64,000 nucleotides of DNA from HGM12998 sp900756495 (GCA_958477305.1 CAUEFI010000002.1:1-64000), one strand, 5' to 3'; counted from the stretch's first letter, positions 1 to 7,594 are shown. The notes: generated by a model from the letters alone, not told the origin. Program-made: numbers and translations.

Positions 1-340
1 TTTTCATGTAATCCTTGTCGCGCAGCTCACGGGCCACGGGCCCAAAGATACGGGTCCCGCGGGGATTCTTGTCGTCCTTGATGAGGACGGCGGCATTGTC
101 GTCAAAGCGGACATAGCTGCCGTCAGGCCGGCGGACGCCCTTGGAGGAGCGGACGATAACGGCCTTGACCACCTCGCCCTTCTTCACAGTGCCGCCGGGC
201 TGGGCCTTGCGCACAGAGGCCACAACGACATCGCCGATGTTGCCAAACTTACGCACGGAACCGCCCAGGACGCGAATGGTCTTAATCTCTTTGGCGCCGG
301 TGTTGTCGGCCACCTTCAAATAAGTTTCCTGCTGAATCAT
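1..340 (-). CDS. rplN: 50S ribosomal protein L14 (partial, 3' end outside window)
   Basis: L14 binds 23S rRNA and forms part of the subunit interface. The minus strand opens at an ATG at 340-338 preceded by a GGAGGT ribosome binding site and reads MIQQETYLKVADNTGAKE, the typical L14 start, followed by the conserved GDVVVASVRKA-like stretch and the C-terminal RIFGPVARELR region. About 113 codons are inside the window; the family has about 122, so only the last few residues are missing. It is the last gene of the S10 operon visible here, 12 nt downstream of rpsQ. Recognition is secure; the end cannot be seen. Confidence 0.97.
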   Translation of the reverse strand, partial: MIQQETYLKVADNTGAKEIKTIRVLGGSVRKFGNIGDVVVASVRKAQPGGTVKKGEVVKAVIVRSSKGVRRPDGSYVRFDDNAAVLIKDDKNPRGTRIFGPVARELRDKDYMK

Positions 341-352
341 GACCGCACCTCC

Positions 353-613
353 TTACTTCGCCTTCTCGAGAATCTCAACGACGCGCCAGCGCTTGTCCTT
401 GGACAGGGGCCGGGTCTCCATAACTTTGACGCGGTCCCCGACGCCGCAGGCATTCTGCTCGTCATGAGCCTTGAGCTTATAGGTCCTCTTGACAATCTTT
501 TTATACAGGGGATGGGCCACACGGTCGGCGATGGCCACCACAACGGTCTTGTCCATCTTGTCGGAGACAACCAGGCCGACTCTGGTCTTGCGGGAAGAGG
601 TTCTGTTTTCCAT
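353..613 (-). CDS. rpsQ: 30S ribosomal protein S17
   Basis: S17 is a primary 16S rRNA-binding protein of the small subunit. The 86-residue product has the full family length, with the OB-fold core GLVVSDKMDKTVVVAI at about residues 13-28 and the motif GDRVKVMETRPLSKDKRWRV near the C-terminus. The ATG at 613 has an AGGAGGTAAC ribosome binding site. It lies 14 nt downstream of rpmC and 12 nt upstream of rplN in the usual S10-operon order. No unusual feature was seen. Confidence 0.98.
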   Translation of the reverse strand: MENRTSSRKTRVGLVVSDKMDKTVVVAIADRVAHPLYKKIVKRTYKLKAHDEQNACGVGDRVKVMETRPLSKDKRWRVVEILEKAK

Positions 614-627
614 TTCCTGTTACCTCC

Positions 628-831
628 TTATCGGCCTGCGAGCTGCTGCTCACGGATAATGGTCTTGACTCGGGCGATGTCCTTCTTGACCTCGGCAATC
701 TTCACAGGGTTATCGAGCTGATTGGTGGCGTGCTGAAGACGGAGCTGGAACAGGTCCTTCTTCAGATCCAGCAGCTTGCTCTCCAGCTCGCTGGCGCTCA
801 TCTTACGGACTTCGTTTGCCTTCATCTTCAT
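628..831 (-). CDS. rpmC: 50S ribosomal protein L29
   Basis: L29 sits near the polypeptide exit tunnel of the large subunit. The 67-residue product has the family pattern: KANEVRKMSASELESKLLDLKKDLFQLRLQ, followed by VKKDIARVKTIIRE near the C-terminus. Its ATG overlaps the stop codon of rplP by four bases (ATGA arrangement), which points to translational coupling. Length and order are standard for the S10 operon. Confidence 0.98.
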   Translation of the reverse strand: MKMKANEVRKMSASELESKLLDLKKDLFQLRLQHATNQLDNPVKIAEVKKDIARVKTIIREQQLAGR

Positions 832-1265
832 TCACCACCATTCTCGGTCTCGGCGGTCTCTTCCTTCTTCACAATCTTGCACTTGACAGGCAGCTTGTGG
901 GAGGCGAGACGCAGGGCCTCGCGGGCGACCTCCTCGGAGACGCCGGCAATCTCGAACATCACGCGGCCGGGCTTGACCACGGCCACCCAGTACTCCGGAG
1001 AGCCCTTACCGGAGCCCATACGGGTCTCGGCCGGCTTCTCTGTAACGGGCTTGTCAGGAAAAATCTTGATCCAGACCTTGCCGCCGCGCTTGGTATAGCG
1101 GGTCATGGCGATACGGGCAGCTTCGATCTGGTTACTGGTAATCCAAGCGGGCTCGGTGGCCTGCAGGCCCCACTCGCCGTATGTGACGGTGTTGCCGCGG
1201 GTGGCCTTGCCCTTCATACGGCCGCGGTGGACACGGCGATATTTGACTCTCTTAGGCAGCAGCAT
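828..1265 (-). CDS. rplP: 50S ribosomal protein L16
   Basis: L16 organises the 23S rRNA around the A-site tRNA elbow. The 145-residue product starts MLLPKRVKYRRVHRGRMKG, a highly conserved N-terminus, and includes the GGKVWIKIFPDKPVTEKPAETRMGSGKG core. It is slightly longer than many homologues because of a short acidic C-terminal end (EETAETENGGE). Its start codon shares one base with the rpsC stop, and its stop overlaps the rpmC start, so three adjacent genes are translationally linked. Confidence 0.98.
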   Translation of the reverse strand: MLLPKRVKYRRVHRGRMKGKATRGNTVTYGEWGLQATEPAWITSNQIEAARIAMTRYTKRGGKVWIKIFPDKPVTEKPAETRMGSGKGSPEYWVAVVKPGRVMFEIAGVSEEVAREALRLASHKLPVKCKIVKKEETAETENGGE

Positions 1266-2161
1266 TAGCCCTGGCCTCCTTCCTTCGGAGCAGTGGAAGC
1301 GGCGGGACGGGATGCGCCCGCCGGACGGTTGTTGTTAAAGTTACCCTGGGGACGGCTACCGAAGCCGCCCTGGGGGCGATTGCCATACCCGCCCTGGCGG
1401 TTGTTGTTGAAGCCGCCGCCCTGACGGTTAAAGCCTCCCTTGCGGTCGCCGTCGCGGCGGTCGCGGCGGGGACGATCCGGGCGCTCCTTGAAATTCTTCG
1501 TATCCAGTGTGCGGGGGGTAGTGCGCAGGCTCTGGGTAAGCACCTCGCCCTTGTAGATCCACACCTTGACGCCGATGCGGCCGTAGGTGGTGGCGGCCTC
1601 AGCAAAGCCGTAGTCGATATCGGCGCGGAGGGTCTGCAGGGGGATGGTGCCGTCGTGATAGTGCTCGGTGCGGGCGATTTCGGCGCCGCCCAGGCGGCCG
1701 GACACGCAGGTCTTGATGCCCCGGGCGCCCATGCGCATAGCGCGGCCCATGGCGTTCTTCATGGCCCGGCGGAAGCCGATGCGCTTCTCCAGCTGCTGGG
1801 CGATGTTCTCAGCCACCAGCTGGGCGTTCATATCGGGAGCCTTAACCTCCACAATATTCAGCGCCACGCTCTTGCCGATCATCTTCTCAAGCTGCAGGCG
1901 CAGGCGCTCGATGTCGGCGCCTCCCTTGCCGATGACCACGCCGGGACGGGCACAGTGCAGGTAGATGCGCACCTTGGCGTTGTCGCGCTCAATCTCAATC
2001 TTGGGGATTCCGGCGGAATACAGGGTCTTCTTCAGGTAATCCCGGATCTTCTTGTCCTCCACCAGCAGGTCGCCCACCTTCTCGTTACGGGCATACCAGC
2101 GGGAGTCCCAATCCTTAATAACGCCCACGCGCAGGCCGTGGGGATTGACTTTCTGTCCCAT
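1265..2161 (-). CDS. rpsC: 30S ribosomal protein S3 with long low-complexity C-terminal tail
   Basis: S3 lines the mRNA entry channel and contains a KH domain. The core (about residues 1-211) is canonical: MGQKVNPHGLRVGVIKDWDSR at the start, the KH GxxG loop VIGKGGADIERL at about 77-88, and the C-terminal domain ending VWIYKGEVL. After that comes an extra tail of roughly 85 residues, first Arg/Asp-rich (RPDRPRRDRRDGDRKGG) and then repeats of Gly, Asn, Arg, Gln and Pro (units like RQGGGFNNN and RPQGGFGS). Usual bacterial S3 is about 210-230 residues; here it is 298. The tail looks intrinsically disordered and RNA-binding in composition (RGG-like), but its role is unknown. Confidence 0.97.
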   Translation of the reverse strand: MGQKVNPHGLRVGVIKDWDSRWYARNEKVGDLLVEDKKIRDYLKKTLYSAGIPKIEIERDNAKVRIYLHCARPGVVIGKGGADIERLRLQLEKMIGKSVALNIVEVKAPDMNAQLVAENIAQQLEKRIGFRRAMKNAMGRAMRMGARGIKTCVSGRLGGAEIARTEHYHDGTIPLQTLRADIDYGFAEAATTYGRIGVKVWIYKGEVLTQSLRTTPRTLDTKNFKERPDRPRRDRRDGDRKGGFNRQGGGFNNNRQGGYGNRPQGGFGSRPQGNFNNNRPAGASRPAASTAPKEGGQG

Positions 2162-2176
2162 ATATTTCCTCCTCCC

Positions 2177-2509
2177 TTAGCGCTCGCTCACACAGATGGT
2201 GATGTGAGAGGTACGCTTGTTGATGCGGAACGCACGTCCCTGGGCCCTGGGCCTCATCCGCTTGATGATGGGGCCGGGATTGGCATAGGTGGCGGACACG
2301 TACAGCTTCTCAGGATCCATCTGGTGGTTGTTTTCCGCGTTGGCCGCGGCGCTCTTGAGGAGCTTGAGCATGAGCTCAGAGGCTGCCTTCGGGGTGGCCA
2401 TCAGAATAGCGGTGGCCTGGGGCACGCTCTTGCCCCGGATCAGATCACAGACAATCTGGACCTTGCGGGGAGAGATGCGGGCATATCTCAGATGTGCTTT
2501 GGCTTCCAT
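2177..2509 (-). CDS. rplV: 50S ribosomal protein L22
   Basis: L22 reaches from the subunit surface into the exit tunnel. The 110-residue product has the typical opening MEAKAHLRYARISPRKVQIVCDLIRGK and the hairpin region PIIKRMRPRAQGRAF with the terminal RTSHITICV. It has full family length, an AGGAGAGAGAAC ribosome binding site, and sits 14 nt after rpsS and 15 nt before rpsC. Nothing unusual was seen. Confidence 0.98.
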   Translation of the reverse strand: MEAKAHLRYARISPRKVQIVCDLIRGKSVPQATAILMATPKAASELMLKLLKSAAANAENNHQMDPEKLYVSATYANPGPIIKRMRPRAQGRAFRINKRTSHITICVSER

Positions 2510-2523
2510 GTTCTCTCTCCTCC

Positions 2524-2796
2524 TTATTTCCCGGTCTTGCTGCCGGCGTGGCCGCGGAAGGTGCGGGTGGGCGCGAATTCGCCCAGCTTGTGACCCACCA
2601 TATCCTCGGTGACGTACACAGGCACATGCTTCCGGCCGTCATGCACGGCAAAGGTGTGACCCACGAAGGAGGGGAAGATGGTGGAGGCGCGGCTCCAGGT
2701 CTTCAGGACCTTCTTCTCGCCGGTCTGGTTCATTTCGTCGACCCGCTTCAGCAGCTCGGGAGCGCAAAAGGGGCCTTTCTTGATACTTCTGCTCAT
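2524..2796 (-). CDS. rpsS: 30S ribosomal protein S19
   Basis: S19 contacts the 16S head and the A-site finger. The 90-residue product begins MSRSIKKGPFCAPELLKRVDE and carries the conserved TWSRASTIFPSFVGHTFAVHDGRKHVPV stretch split over residues 34-62. Family length is normal. The ribosome binding site is AAGGAGGGAG. It is placed between rplB and rplV as in other S10 operons. Confidence 0.98.
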   Translation of the reverse strand: MSRSIKKGPFCAPELLKRVDEMNQTGEKKVLKTWSRASTIFPSFVGHTFAVHDGRKHVPVYVTEDMVGHKLGEFAPTRTFRGHAGSKTGK

Positions 2797-2810
2797 CTTC
2801 TACTCCCTCC

Positions 2811-3644
2811 TTACTTCGCGTTGCGGTGCTTAACGATAAACTTCTCAGTGCGGTTCTTCTTCTTGCGGGTCTTGTAGCCCATGGCCGGCTTGCCCCAGGG
2901 GGTGACCGGTCCGGGACGGCCCACAGGGCTCTTGCCCTCGCCGCCGCCGTGGGGGTGGTCACAGGGGTTCATGACCGAGCCGCGGACGGTGGGCCGCCAG
3001 CCCATGTGGCGCTTGCGGCCAGCCTTGCCGATCTGGATGTTGGCCCAGTCGGTATTGCCCACCTGGCCGATGGTAGCCTTGCACTCCTCGCGAATATAGC
3101 GAACCTCGCCGGAGGGGAGGCGAACCTGAGCCATGCCGTTCTCCTTGGCCATCAGCTGAGCAGCTACGCCGGCGGAGCGGACGAGCTGAGCGCCCTTGCC
3201 GGGATAGAGCTCAATGCAGTGGATCATCTCGCCCACAGGGATATTGGCGATGGGCAGGCAGTTGCCGGGCAGGATGTCGGCGTCAGGGCCGGTCATAATC
3301 TTGTGCCCGGCCTTCAGGTTCACAGGGGCCAGGATATAGCGGCGCTCGCCGTCCTCGTACTCAATGAGGGCGATATTGGCGGAGCGGTTGGGATCGTACT
3401 GCAGGTTGATGACGGTGGCGCTGCCGTTCTTGTCCCGCTTAAAGTCGATGATGCGGTACTTCTTCTTGTTGCCGCCGCCGCGGTGGCGGACGGTGATGCG
3501 GCCGTAGCTGTTGCGGCCAGCATTCTTCTTCAGGTTCTCGGTCAGGCTGCGCTCAGGCTTGGCCTTCTTGTCAATCCCCTCGAAGGCGCTCACGGTCATG
3601 TGGCGGCGGGAGGGGGTTGTGGGCTTATAAGTTTTGATAGCCAT
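2811..3644 (-). CDS. rplB: 50S ribosomal protein L2
   Basis: L2 is a core 23S rRNA protein needed for subunit association and peptidyl transferase function. The 277-residue product starts MAIKTYKPTTPSRRHMTVS and contains GRITVRHRGGGNKKKYR, the ILPGNCLPIANIPVG core and, near the C-terminus, VMNPCDHPHGGGEG, which contains the conserved functionally important histidine of the family. Length and order are standard. It is 15 nt downstream of rplW. Confidence 0.99.
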   Translation of the reverse strand: MAIKTYKPTTPSRRHMTVSAFEGIDKKAKPERSLTENLKKNAGRNSYGRITVRHRGGGNKKKYRIIDFKRDKNGSATVINLQYDPNRSANIALIEYEDGERRYILAPVNLKAGHKIMTGPDADILPGNCLPIANIPVGEMIHCIELYPGKGAQLVRSAGVAAQLMAKENGMAQVRLPSGEVRYIREECKATIGQVGNTDWANIQIGKAGRKRHMGWRPTVRGSVMNPCDHPHGGGEGKSPVGRPGPVTPWGKPAMGYKTRKKKNRTEKFIVKHRNAK

Positions 3645-3659
3645 TGTTCATTCTCCTCC

Positions 3660-3959
3660 TTACACCATGCCCTCGAAGAACTCGATGGTCTTGGAGTCCT
3701 CGGTCAGGGTGACCATAGCCTTCTTCCAGGAGGGGCGGCGTCCGGCGGGATAGCGGCCGGTGCGCTTTTCCTTCCCCTGCATGTTCAGGGTGTTCACCTT
3801 GGCCACCTTAACGCCGAAGATCTCCTCAACGGCCTTGGCGATCTGAATCTTGTTGGCGTCCTTGGCCACCTCGAAGGTGTACTTCTTAAACTCGGTCTCG
3901 GCCATGGACTGCTCCGTAATAACGGGGCGTTTGATGATGTCGTAAGCGGTGGCGGCCAT
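3660..3959 (-). CDS. rplW: 50S ribosomal protein L23
   Basis: L23 sits at the tunnel exit and is the docking point for trigger factor and SRP. The 99-residue product shows YDIIKRPVITEQSM at residues 6-19, FEVAKDANKIQIAKAVEEIFGVKVAKVNTL in the middle and an Arg/Lys-rich loop. Its ATG shares one base with the rplD stop codon, a coupling arrangement. Family length is normal. Confidence 0.98.
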   Translation of the reverse strand: MAATAYDIIKRPVITEQSMAETEFKKYTFEVAKDANKIQIAKAVEEIFGVKVAKVNTLNMQGKEKRTGRYPAGRRPSWKKAMVTLTEDSKTIEFFEGMV

Positions 3960-4579
3960 TATGCAAACACCTCCTCAATGACGGCCAGGGCGGCCTTGTC
4001 CACAATAAACTGGTTGGCGTTCACAATGTCGTAAACGCTGAGAAGCTTGGCTGTCGTGGTCTCCACGCCCGGGATGTTGCGGGCGGACAGGATGACCTTC
4101 TCATTGACCTCAGGAGTCACCACCAGGGCCTTCTTAGCGCCCACAGTGTTCAGGAAGCCCTGCATGGTCTTGGTCTTAATCTCATCCAGATTCAGGCCGT
4201 CCACCACGATGACGTTCCCCTCTGCCGCCTTGGCGGAGAGCGCGGACTTGAGGGCCAGACGCTTCACCTTCTTATTGAGGGTGTAGCTGTAATCGCGGGG
4301 CTTGGGAGCGAATACGATGCCGCCGTGGGTCCACTGGGGAGCCCGGGTGGAACCCTGACGGGCGTGGCCGGTGCCCTTCTGGCGCCAGGGCTTCTTGCCG
4401 CCGCCGGAGACCTCGGCGCGGGTCAGAGCGGACTGAGTTCCCTGACGGCAGTTGGCCAGGTGGTTTTTTACCACATCATGAACCACGGACTGGTTGGGCT
4501 CGATCCCGAACACAGCTTCGGAGAGCTCCACTTCGCCGACCTTTGTGCCGGACATATTCACAACGATTGCCTTAGGCAT
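3959..4579 (-). CDS. rplD: 50S ribosomal protein L4
   Basis: L4 is a large-subunit assembly protein; in some bacteria it also represses its own S10 operon, but that mechanism has not been shown for this lineage. The 206-residue product contains the tunnel-loop signature RAEVSGGGKKPWRQKGTGHARQGS split over residues 54-77 and FAPKPRDYSYTLNKKVKRLAL, followed by the C-terminal Rossmann-like part. It has an AGGAGAGATACC ribosome binding site 17 nt after rplC. Confidence 0.98.
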   Translation of the reverse strand: MPKAIVVNMSGTKVGEVELSEAVFGIEPNQSVVHDVVKNHLANCRQGTQSALTRAEVSGGGKKPWRQKGTGHARQGSTRAPQWTHGGIVFAPKPRDYSYTLNKKVKRLALKSALSAKAAEGNVIVVDGLNLDEIKTKTMQGFLNTVGAKKALVVTPEVNEKVILSARNIPGVETTTAKLLSVYDIVNANQFIVDKAALAVIEEVFA

Positions 4580-4596
4580 TTGGTATCTCTCCTTTC

Positions 4597-5322
4597 TTAC
4601 TTGTTACGGGCCGAAGCCTTCTGGGGATTGACACGGGCACTGGCCTTCTGCGGGTTGACGCTGATGCCGGCCGCGGCGCCCTTCTCCTTGACGTTGATGA
4701 CGCTGCTGCGCAGGTACACCACGCCGCCCTTGGGACCGGGGACCGCGCCGCACACGGCGATGAGGCCCAGCTCGGGGTCAACCTGTACTACGTCCAGATT
4801 CAGAACTGTAACCTGCTCGGCGCCCATATGGCCGGCGCCGATTTTACCCTTAAAGATGCGGCTGGGGTCGGTACCAGAACCCATAGAACCCGCGTGCCGG
4901 TGGACAGGGCCGGTACCGTGAGACTCCTTCAGGCGGGCCGCACCGTGGCGCTTTACCACGCCCTGGTAGCCCTTGCCCTTGCTGACGCCGGTGATATCCA
5001 CCCGGTCGCCGGTGGCAAACACGTCGCACTTGACCTCGTCGCCCACATTCAAAGCGTCGCAGTTGTCCAGCTTGAACTCCTTGAGGACCTCCTTGAGCGC
5101 ATCGCCGGCCTTCTTCAGGTGCCCGACCTCGGGCTTGGTGAGCTTGCGCTCAGGCACATCCTCAAAGCCCAGCTGCACAGCGCTGTAGCCGTCCTTCTCC
5201 GCGGTCTTCTTCTGCACCACAGTGCAGGGGCCCGCCTGAATGACGGTGACCGGGATGACCTTGCCGGCGTCGTCGAAGATCTGCGTCATGCCGACCTTCT
5301 TGCCGATAATGGCCTTTTCCAT
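4597..5322 (-). CDS. rplC: 50S ribosomal protein L3 with duplicated C-terminal nonapeptide
   Basis: L3 is an early assembly protein next to the peptidyl transferase centre. The 241-residue product begins MEKAIIGKKVGMTQIFDDAGKV and has the central loop region GYQGVVKRHGAARLKESHGTGP and the conserved HRHAGSMGSGTDPSR stretch. Bacterial L3 is usually about 205-215 residues. Here the extra C-terminus carries two tandem copies of VNPQKASAR (about residues 221-238), followed by NK. The repeat is also visible at DNA level as two similar 27-base units at about 4603-4660. The cause looks like a small in-frame duplication; its function is unknown. Confidence 0.97.
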   Translation of the reverse strand: MEKAIIGKKVGMTQIFDDAGKVIPVTVIQAGPCTVVQKKTAEKDGYSAVQLGFEDVPERKLTKPEVGHLKKAGDALKEVLKEFKLDNCDALNVGDEVKCDVFATGDRVDITGVSKGKGYQGVVKRHGAARLKESHGTGPVHRHAGSMGSGTDPSRIFKGKIGAGHMGAEQVTVLNLDVVQVDPELGLIAVCGAVPGPKGGVVYLRSSVINVKEKGAAAGISVNPQKASARVNPQKASARNK

Positions 5323-5461
5323 GTGTTTTCCTCCTTAAAATAAGGTTATTGGTTGACGTAGTTGGGCATTGGCTCCCATTGCTCCGCCAACTTGACCCGC
5401 CTGCCTCGAAACGCGGCAGGCCGCGGTACAAACAAGTTTCAGATGCCGAGGCCGAGAGAGG
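5323..5461 (-). promoter_or_regulatory. Structured rpsJ-rplC intergenic region
   Basis: This 139-nt gap is long for the otherwise tightly packed operon. On the minus strand it can form a CCTGCC/GGCAGG hairpin around a 9-nt loop and a TTGGC/GCCAA hairpin closer to the rplC ribosome binding site. No T-run follows, so a terminator is not supported. It could be an RNA-processing or protein-binding site; this is inference only. Confidence 0.35.
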
Positions 5462-5776
5462 TTAGAGCTTAATCTCAATCTCCACGCCGGCGGGGAGCTC
5501 CAGAGACATCAGCGCCTCCACTGTCTTGGGAGAGGGCTTCAGGATGTCGATGAGGCGCTTGTGGGTGCGGCGCTCGAACTGCTCACGGGAATCCTTGTAC
5601 TTATGGACGGCGCGCAGAATGGTCACGACCTCTTTCTTTGTGGGCAGGGGGATGGGGCCGGACACGGAAGCGCCGGTGCGCTTTGCAGTCTCCACGATCT
5701 TCTCGGCGGACTGGTCGATCAGCTGATGGTCATAGGCCTTCAGCCGGATGCGAATCATTTCTTTCTGAGCTGCCAT
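5462..5776 (-). CDS. rpsJ: 30S ribosomal protein S10 (also NusE)
   Basis: S10 is a small-subunit protein and, as NusE, a transcription antitermination partner of NusB. The 104-residue product starts MAAQKEMIRIRLKAYDHQLIDQ and has the GPIPLPTKKEVVTILRAVHKYKDSREQFE loop spread over residues 40-68, then RRTHKRLIDI. An upstream in-frame extension exists but begins inside the leader; the ATG at 5776 has an AAGGAGG site and matches the family start. It is the first gene of the S10 operon. Confidence 0.98.
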   Translation of the reverse strand: MAAQKEMIRIRLKAYDHQLIDQSAEKIVETAKRTGASVSGPIPLPTKKEVVTILRAVHKYKDSREQFERRTHKRLIDILKPSPKTVEALMSLELPAGVEIEIKL

Positions 5777-6075
5777 GGTGTTTTCCTCCTTAAAAACATA
5801 CGAAGTGGTCTGTGCTCTCCGCCGGGTCCAGCAGCGGACAGCGCGCGTGTCTTTCCTCGCTTCGTACGGTGAAAATCCTGTACACGTTTCCGTGCGTATC
5901 ACTCCGTGACATGAAAGAAACCGGCGCGCAAGCAGGCCGGTTTCGCCCATGACACAGCGATATACGCGGTGTCCAGGACCCTCAGCCGCCCGATTCTAGC
6001 TCGGACATACTCCGCGGAAGTTACCTCGTCACCGAGCAATCTCCCGCATCATCGCAGACTGCGCCCAAACAGGCG
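5777..6075 (-). promoter_or_regulatory. S10 operon leader RNA with hairpins resembling attenuators
   Basis: About 300 nt separate the promoter from rpsJ. On the minus strand there is a GAAACCGGC/GCCGGTTTC stem (5917-5944) followed by TTTCTTTC-like sequence, and a second larger stem pairing CGTACGAAG with CTTCGTATG, the latter followed at once by TTTTT and then the rpsJ ribosome binding site. The arrangement resembles transcription attenuators. Autogenous control of S10 operons by a ribosomal protein is known in other bacteria; whether it applies here is inference. No protein-coding gene is visible in this stretch. Confidence 0.45.
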
Positions 6076-6082
6076 CTTGATT

Positions 6083-6111
6083 ATGATATTACAAGAAGGG
6101 CGCCGTGTCAA
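6083..6111 (-). promoter_or_regulatory. Strong sigma-A promoter of the S10 operon
   Basis: Minus strand: TTGACA at 6111-6106, 17-bp spacer, TATCAT at 6088-6083. The -35 box is a perfect consensus. Transcription would start near 6075 and run through the leader into rpsJ. Confidence 0.8.
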
Positions 6112-6175
6112 GGGTTTTTTCGTATTTTTCTTCCCTTTTTTCGGAGGGACGCGCCGCCTCTCCGGCCCCGTCCCC

Positions 6176-7594
6176 CTATAGGTCGGACGCCCCCAGCGCC
6201 CTGCGCACCAGCGGCGCCATCTCCGCCGGGTCAATGGCCTCGCCGGTAAAGTGCTCCAGGGAGAGGACGGCCTGATGGATAAGCAGCCCCAGACCATTCA
6301 TGGTCTTGTGGCCCAGCGCTTTGGCCCGGCGAAGGAGCTCCGTCTCCGGAGGGCTGTAGATAAGATCGCACACCGGCACTTCCGGGGCCAGCGCCTCTAA
6401 GAAGGAGAGGTCCTCAAACTGCCCGGCTGTGCCCGACATCCCCAGTGAGGTGCAGTTGATCAGCAGGTCGCACATCCCTGCCACGCGGGACAAGGTCTCC
6501 ATATCAAAACCAGCCGCCCGCAGTTTTTTTCGTGGATCCAGAGCGCACAGAACCTCCGCTTTATCGGCAGTACGGTTGCAGACGATTATCTCCGCCGCCC
6601 CCGCTGCCGAAAGCTTGAGCGCCACGGCCTTGGCCGCGCCGCCAGCCCCCAGCAGGGCGACTCGCCTTCCGGCCACAGCAATTCCCTCCTCGTCCAACGC
6701 CCGAAGGAAGCCCTGCCCGTCGGTGTTGCAGCCAATTGCGCGCCCATCACGGATACAGATGGTGTTGACCGCGCCAAAGAGAGCGGCGTCCTCGTCCAGT
6801 TCATCCATCAGGGGTACCAGCTCTACCTTGTGTGGCATCGTGGCATTAAATCCGGCATACCCGGTGAGTTTAGCACACTCGAGCCATTCCTTCGCCCGTC
6901 CCCTAGGGACAGTCTGGCAAAGATAAATGTAGTCCAACCCCAGGGCCGCAATCATAGTGTTCTGAATCAGGGGGGATTTGGAGTGGAGCACCGGGTCCCC
7001 AATGACGCACAGCTTTTTTGTCGTGTTGCTCAATTCTACACGCATATTGGATGCACCTCTCTTCTCCGCCGTGTCGTCTGCCCGGCGGTCGGGCAGGATA
7101 GCGTTGACCAGCAGAGCCAGCAGCACCCCGACCCCAGTCTCAATGATACGGGCGGCGGCGTAATAGTAACGGTCGGCCCCGGTAACGCCGGTGATGAGAA
7201 TGACACAGGGCACAATACAGGCCATACCGCAGGCCGCGGGCCGCCTGATAAGCAGGCAGAACCACACTCCGGCCACGCACACCGCGCCCAGCACCGGGAT
7301 ACAGACCAGCGGACGTTCCAGCAGCGGCCCCAGGAAGAGAACCAGCACCCCCAGCGCACCCCCTACAGCCACACCGATTAGGCGGGAGACCCCTTGACGG
7401 GCGGTCTGACCCAAAGTACTCTGGGTGCAGACGATACAGGCAATGCAGGCATAGAGGGGACCGAGCTGGCCCCAGACGCCGCCGTATTCCGTCCGGTATG
7501 TCAGGTTCAGCAGGGCAAAAATTGCATAGGACAGCATCACCGCCACGGCGGTCTTAACGATGCGCATCCCAATCTTGGGAATCGCCGTTCCCAT
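6176..7594 (-). CDS. aroE: ArAE/FUSC-type membrane domain fused in frame to shikimate dehydrogenase
   Basis: The 472-residue reading frame has two parts. Residues about 1-170 contain several hydrophobic segments and resemble the membrane half of aromatic acid exporter/FUSC proteins (start PKIGMRIVKTAVAVMLSYAI, end LLALLVNAILPD). After a polar linker, residue 184 onward is a complete shikimate dehydrogenase (NADPH-dependent reduction of 3-dehydroshikimate): GDPVLHSKSPLIQN substrate site, NATMPHK with the catalytic Lys, GCNTDG with the catalytic Asp, LLGAGGAAKAV nucleotide-binding loop. There is no stop codon between the parts. However, the Met at 7045 that starts the AroE domain has its own GAGAGGTG ribosome binding site (7061-7054), so a free 289-residue AroE may also be made. 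The ATG at 7594 overlaps the aroQ stop (TGATG). It is the last gene of the shikimate operon. Confidence 0.9.
   Translation of the reverse strand: MGTAIPKIGMRIVKTAVAVMLSYAIFALLNLTYRTEYGGVWGQLGPLYACIACIVCTQSTLGQTARQGVSRLIGVAVGGALGVLVLFLGPLLERPLVCIPVLGAVCVAGVWFCLLIRRPAACGMACIVPCVILITGVTGADRYYYAAARIIETGVGVLLALLVNAILPDRRADDTAEKRGASNMRVELSNTTKKLCVIGDPVLHSKSPLIQNTMIAALGLDYIYLCQTVPRGRAKEWLECAKLTGYAGFNATMPHKVELVPLMDELDEDAALFGAVNTICIRDGRAIGCNTDGQGFLRALDEEGIAVAGRRVALLGAGGAAKAVALKLSAAGAAEIIVCNRTADKAEVLCALDPRKKLRAAGFDMETLSRVAGMCDLLINCTSLGMSGTAGQFEDLSFLEALAPEVPVCDLIYSPPETELLRRAKALGHKTMNGLGLLIHQAVLSLEHFTGEAIDPAEMAPLVRRALGASDL

Noticed and set aside
2826..4034. 402-residue open frame opposite rplB and rplW
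   Set aside because: Shadow of ribosomal protein genes; composition is repetitive and no ribosome binding site is present.
5777..5950. N-terminally extended S10 of 162 residues
   Set aside because: The extension lies in the leader RNA, has no ribosome binding site, and the downstream ATG at 5776 has AAGGAGG and the normal family start.
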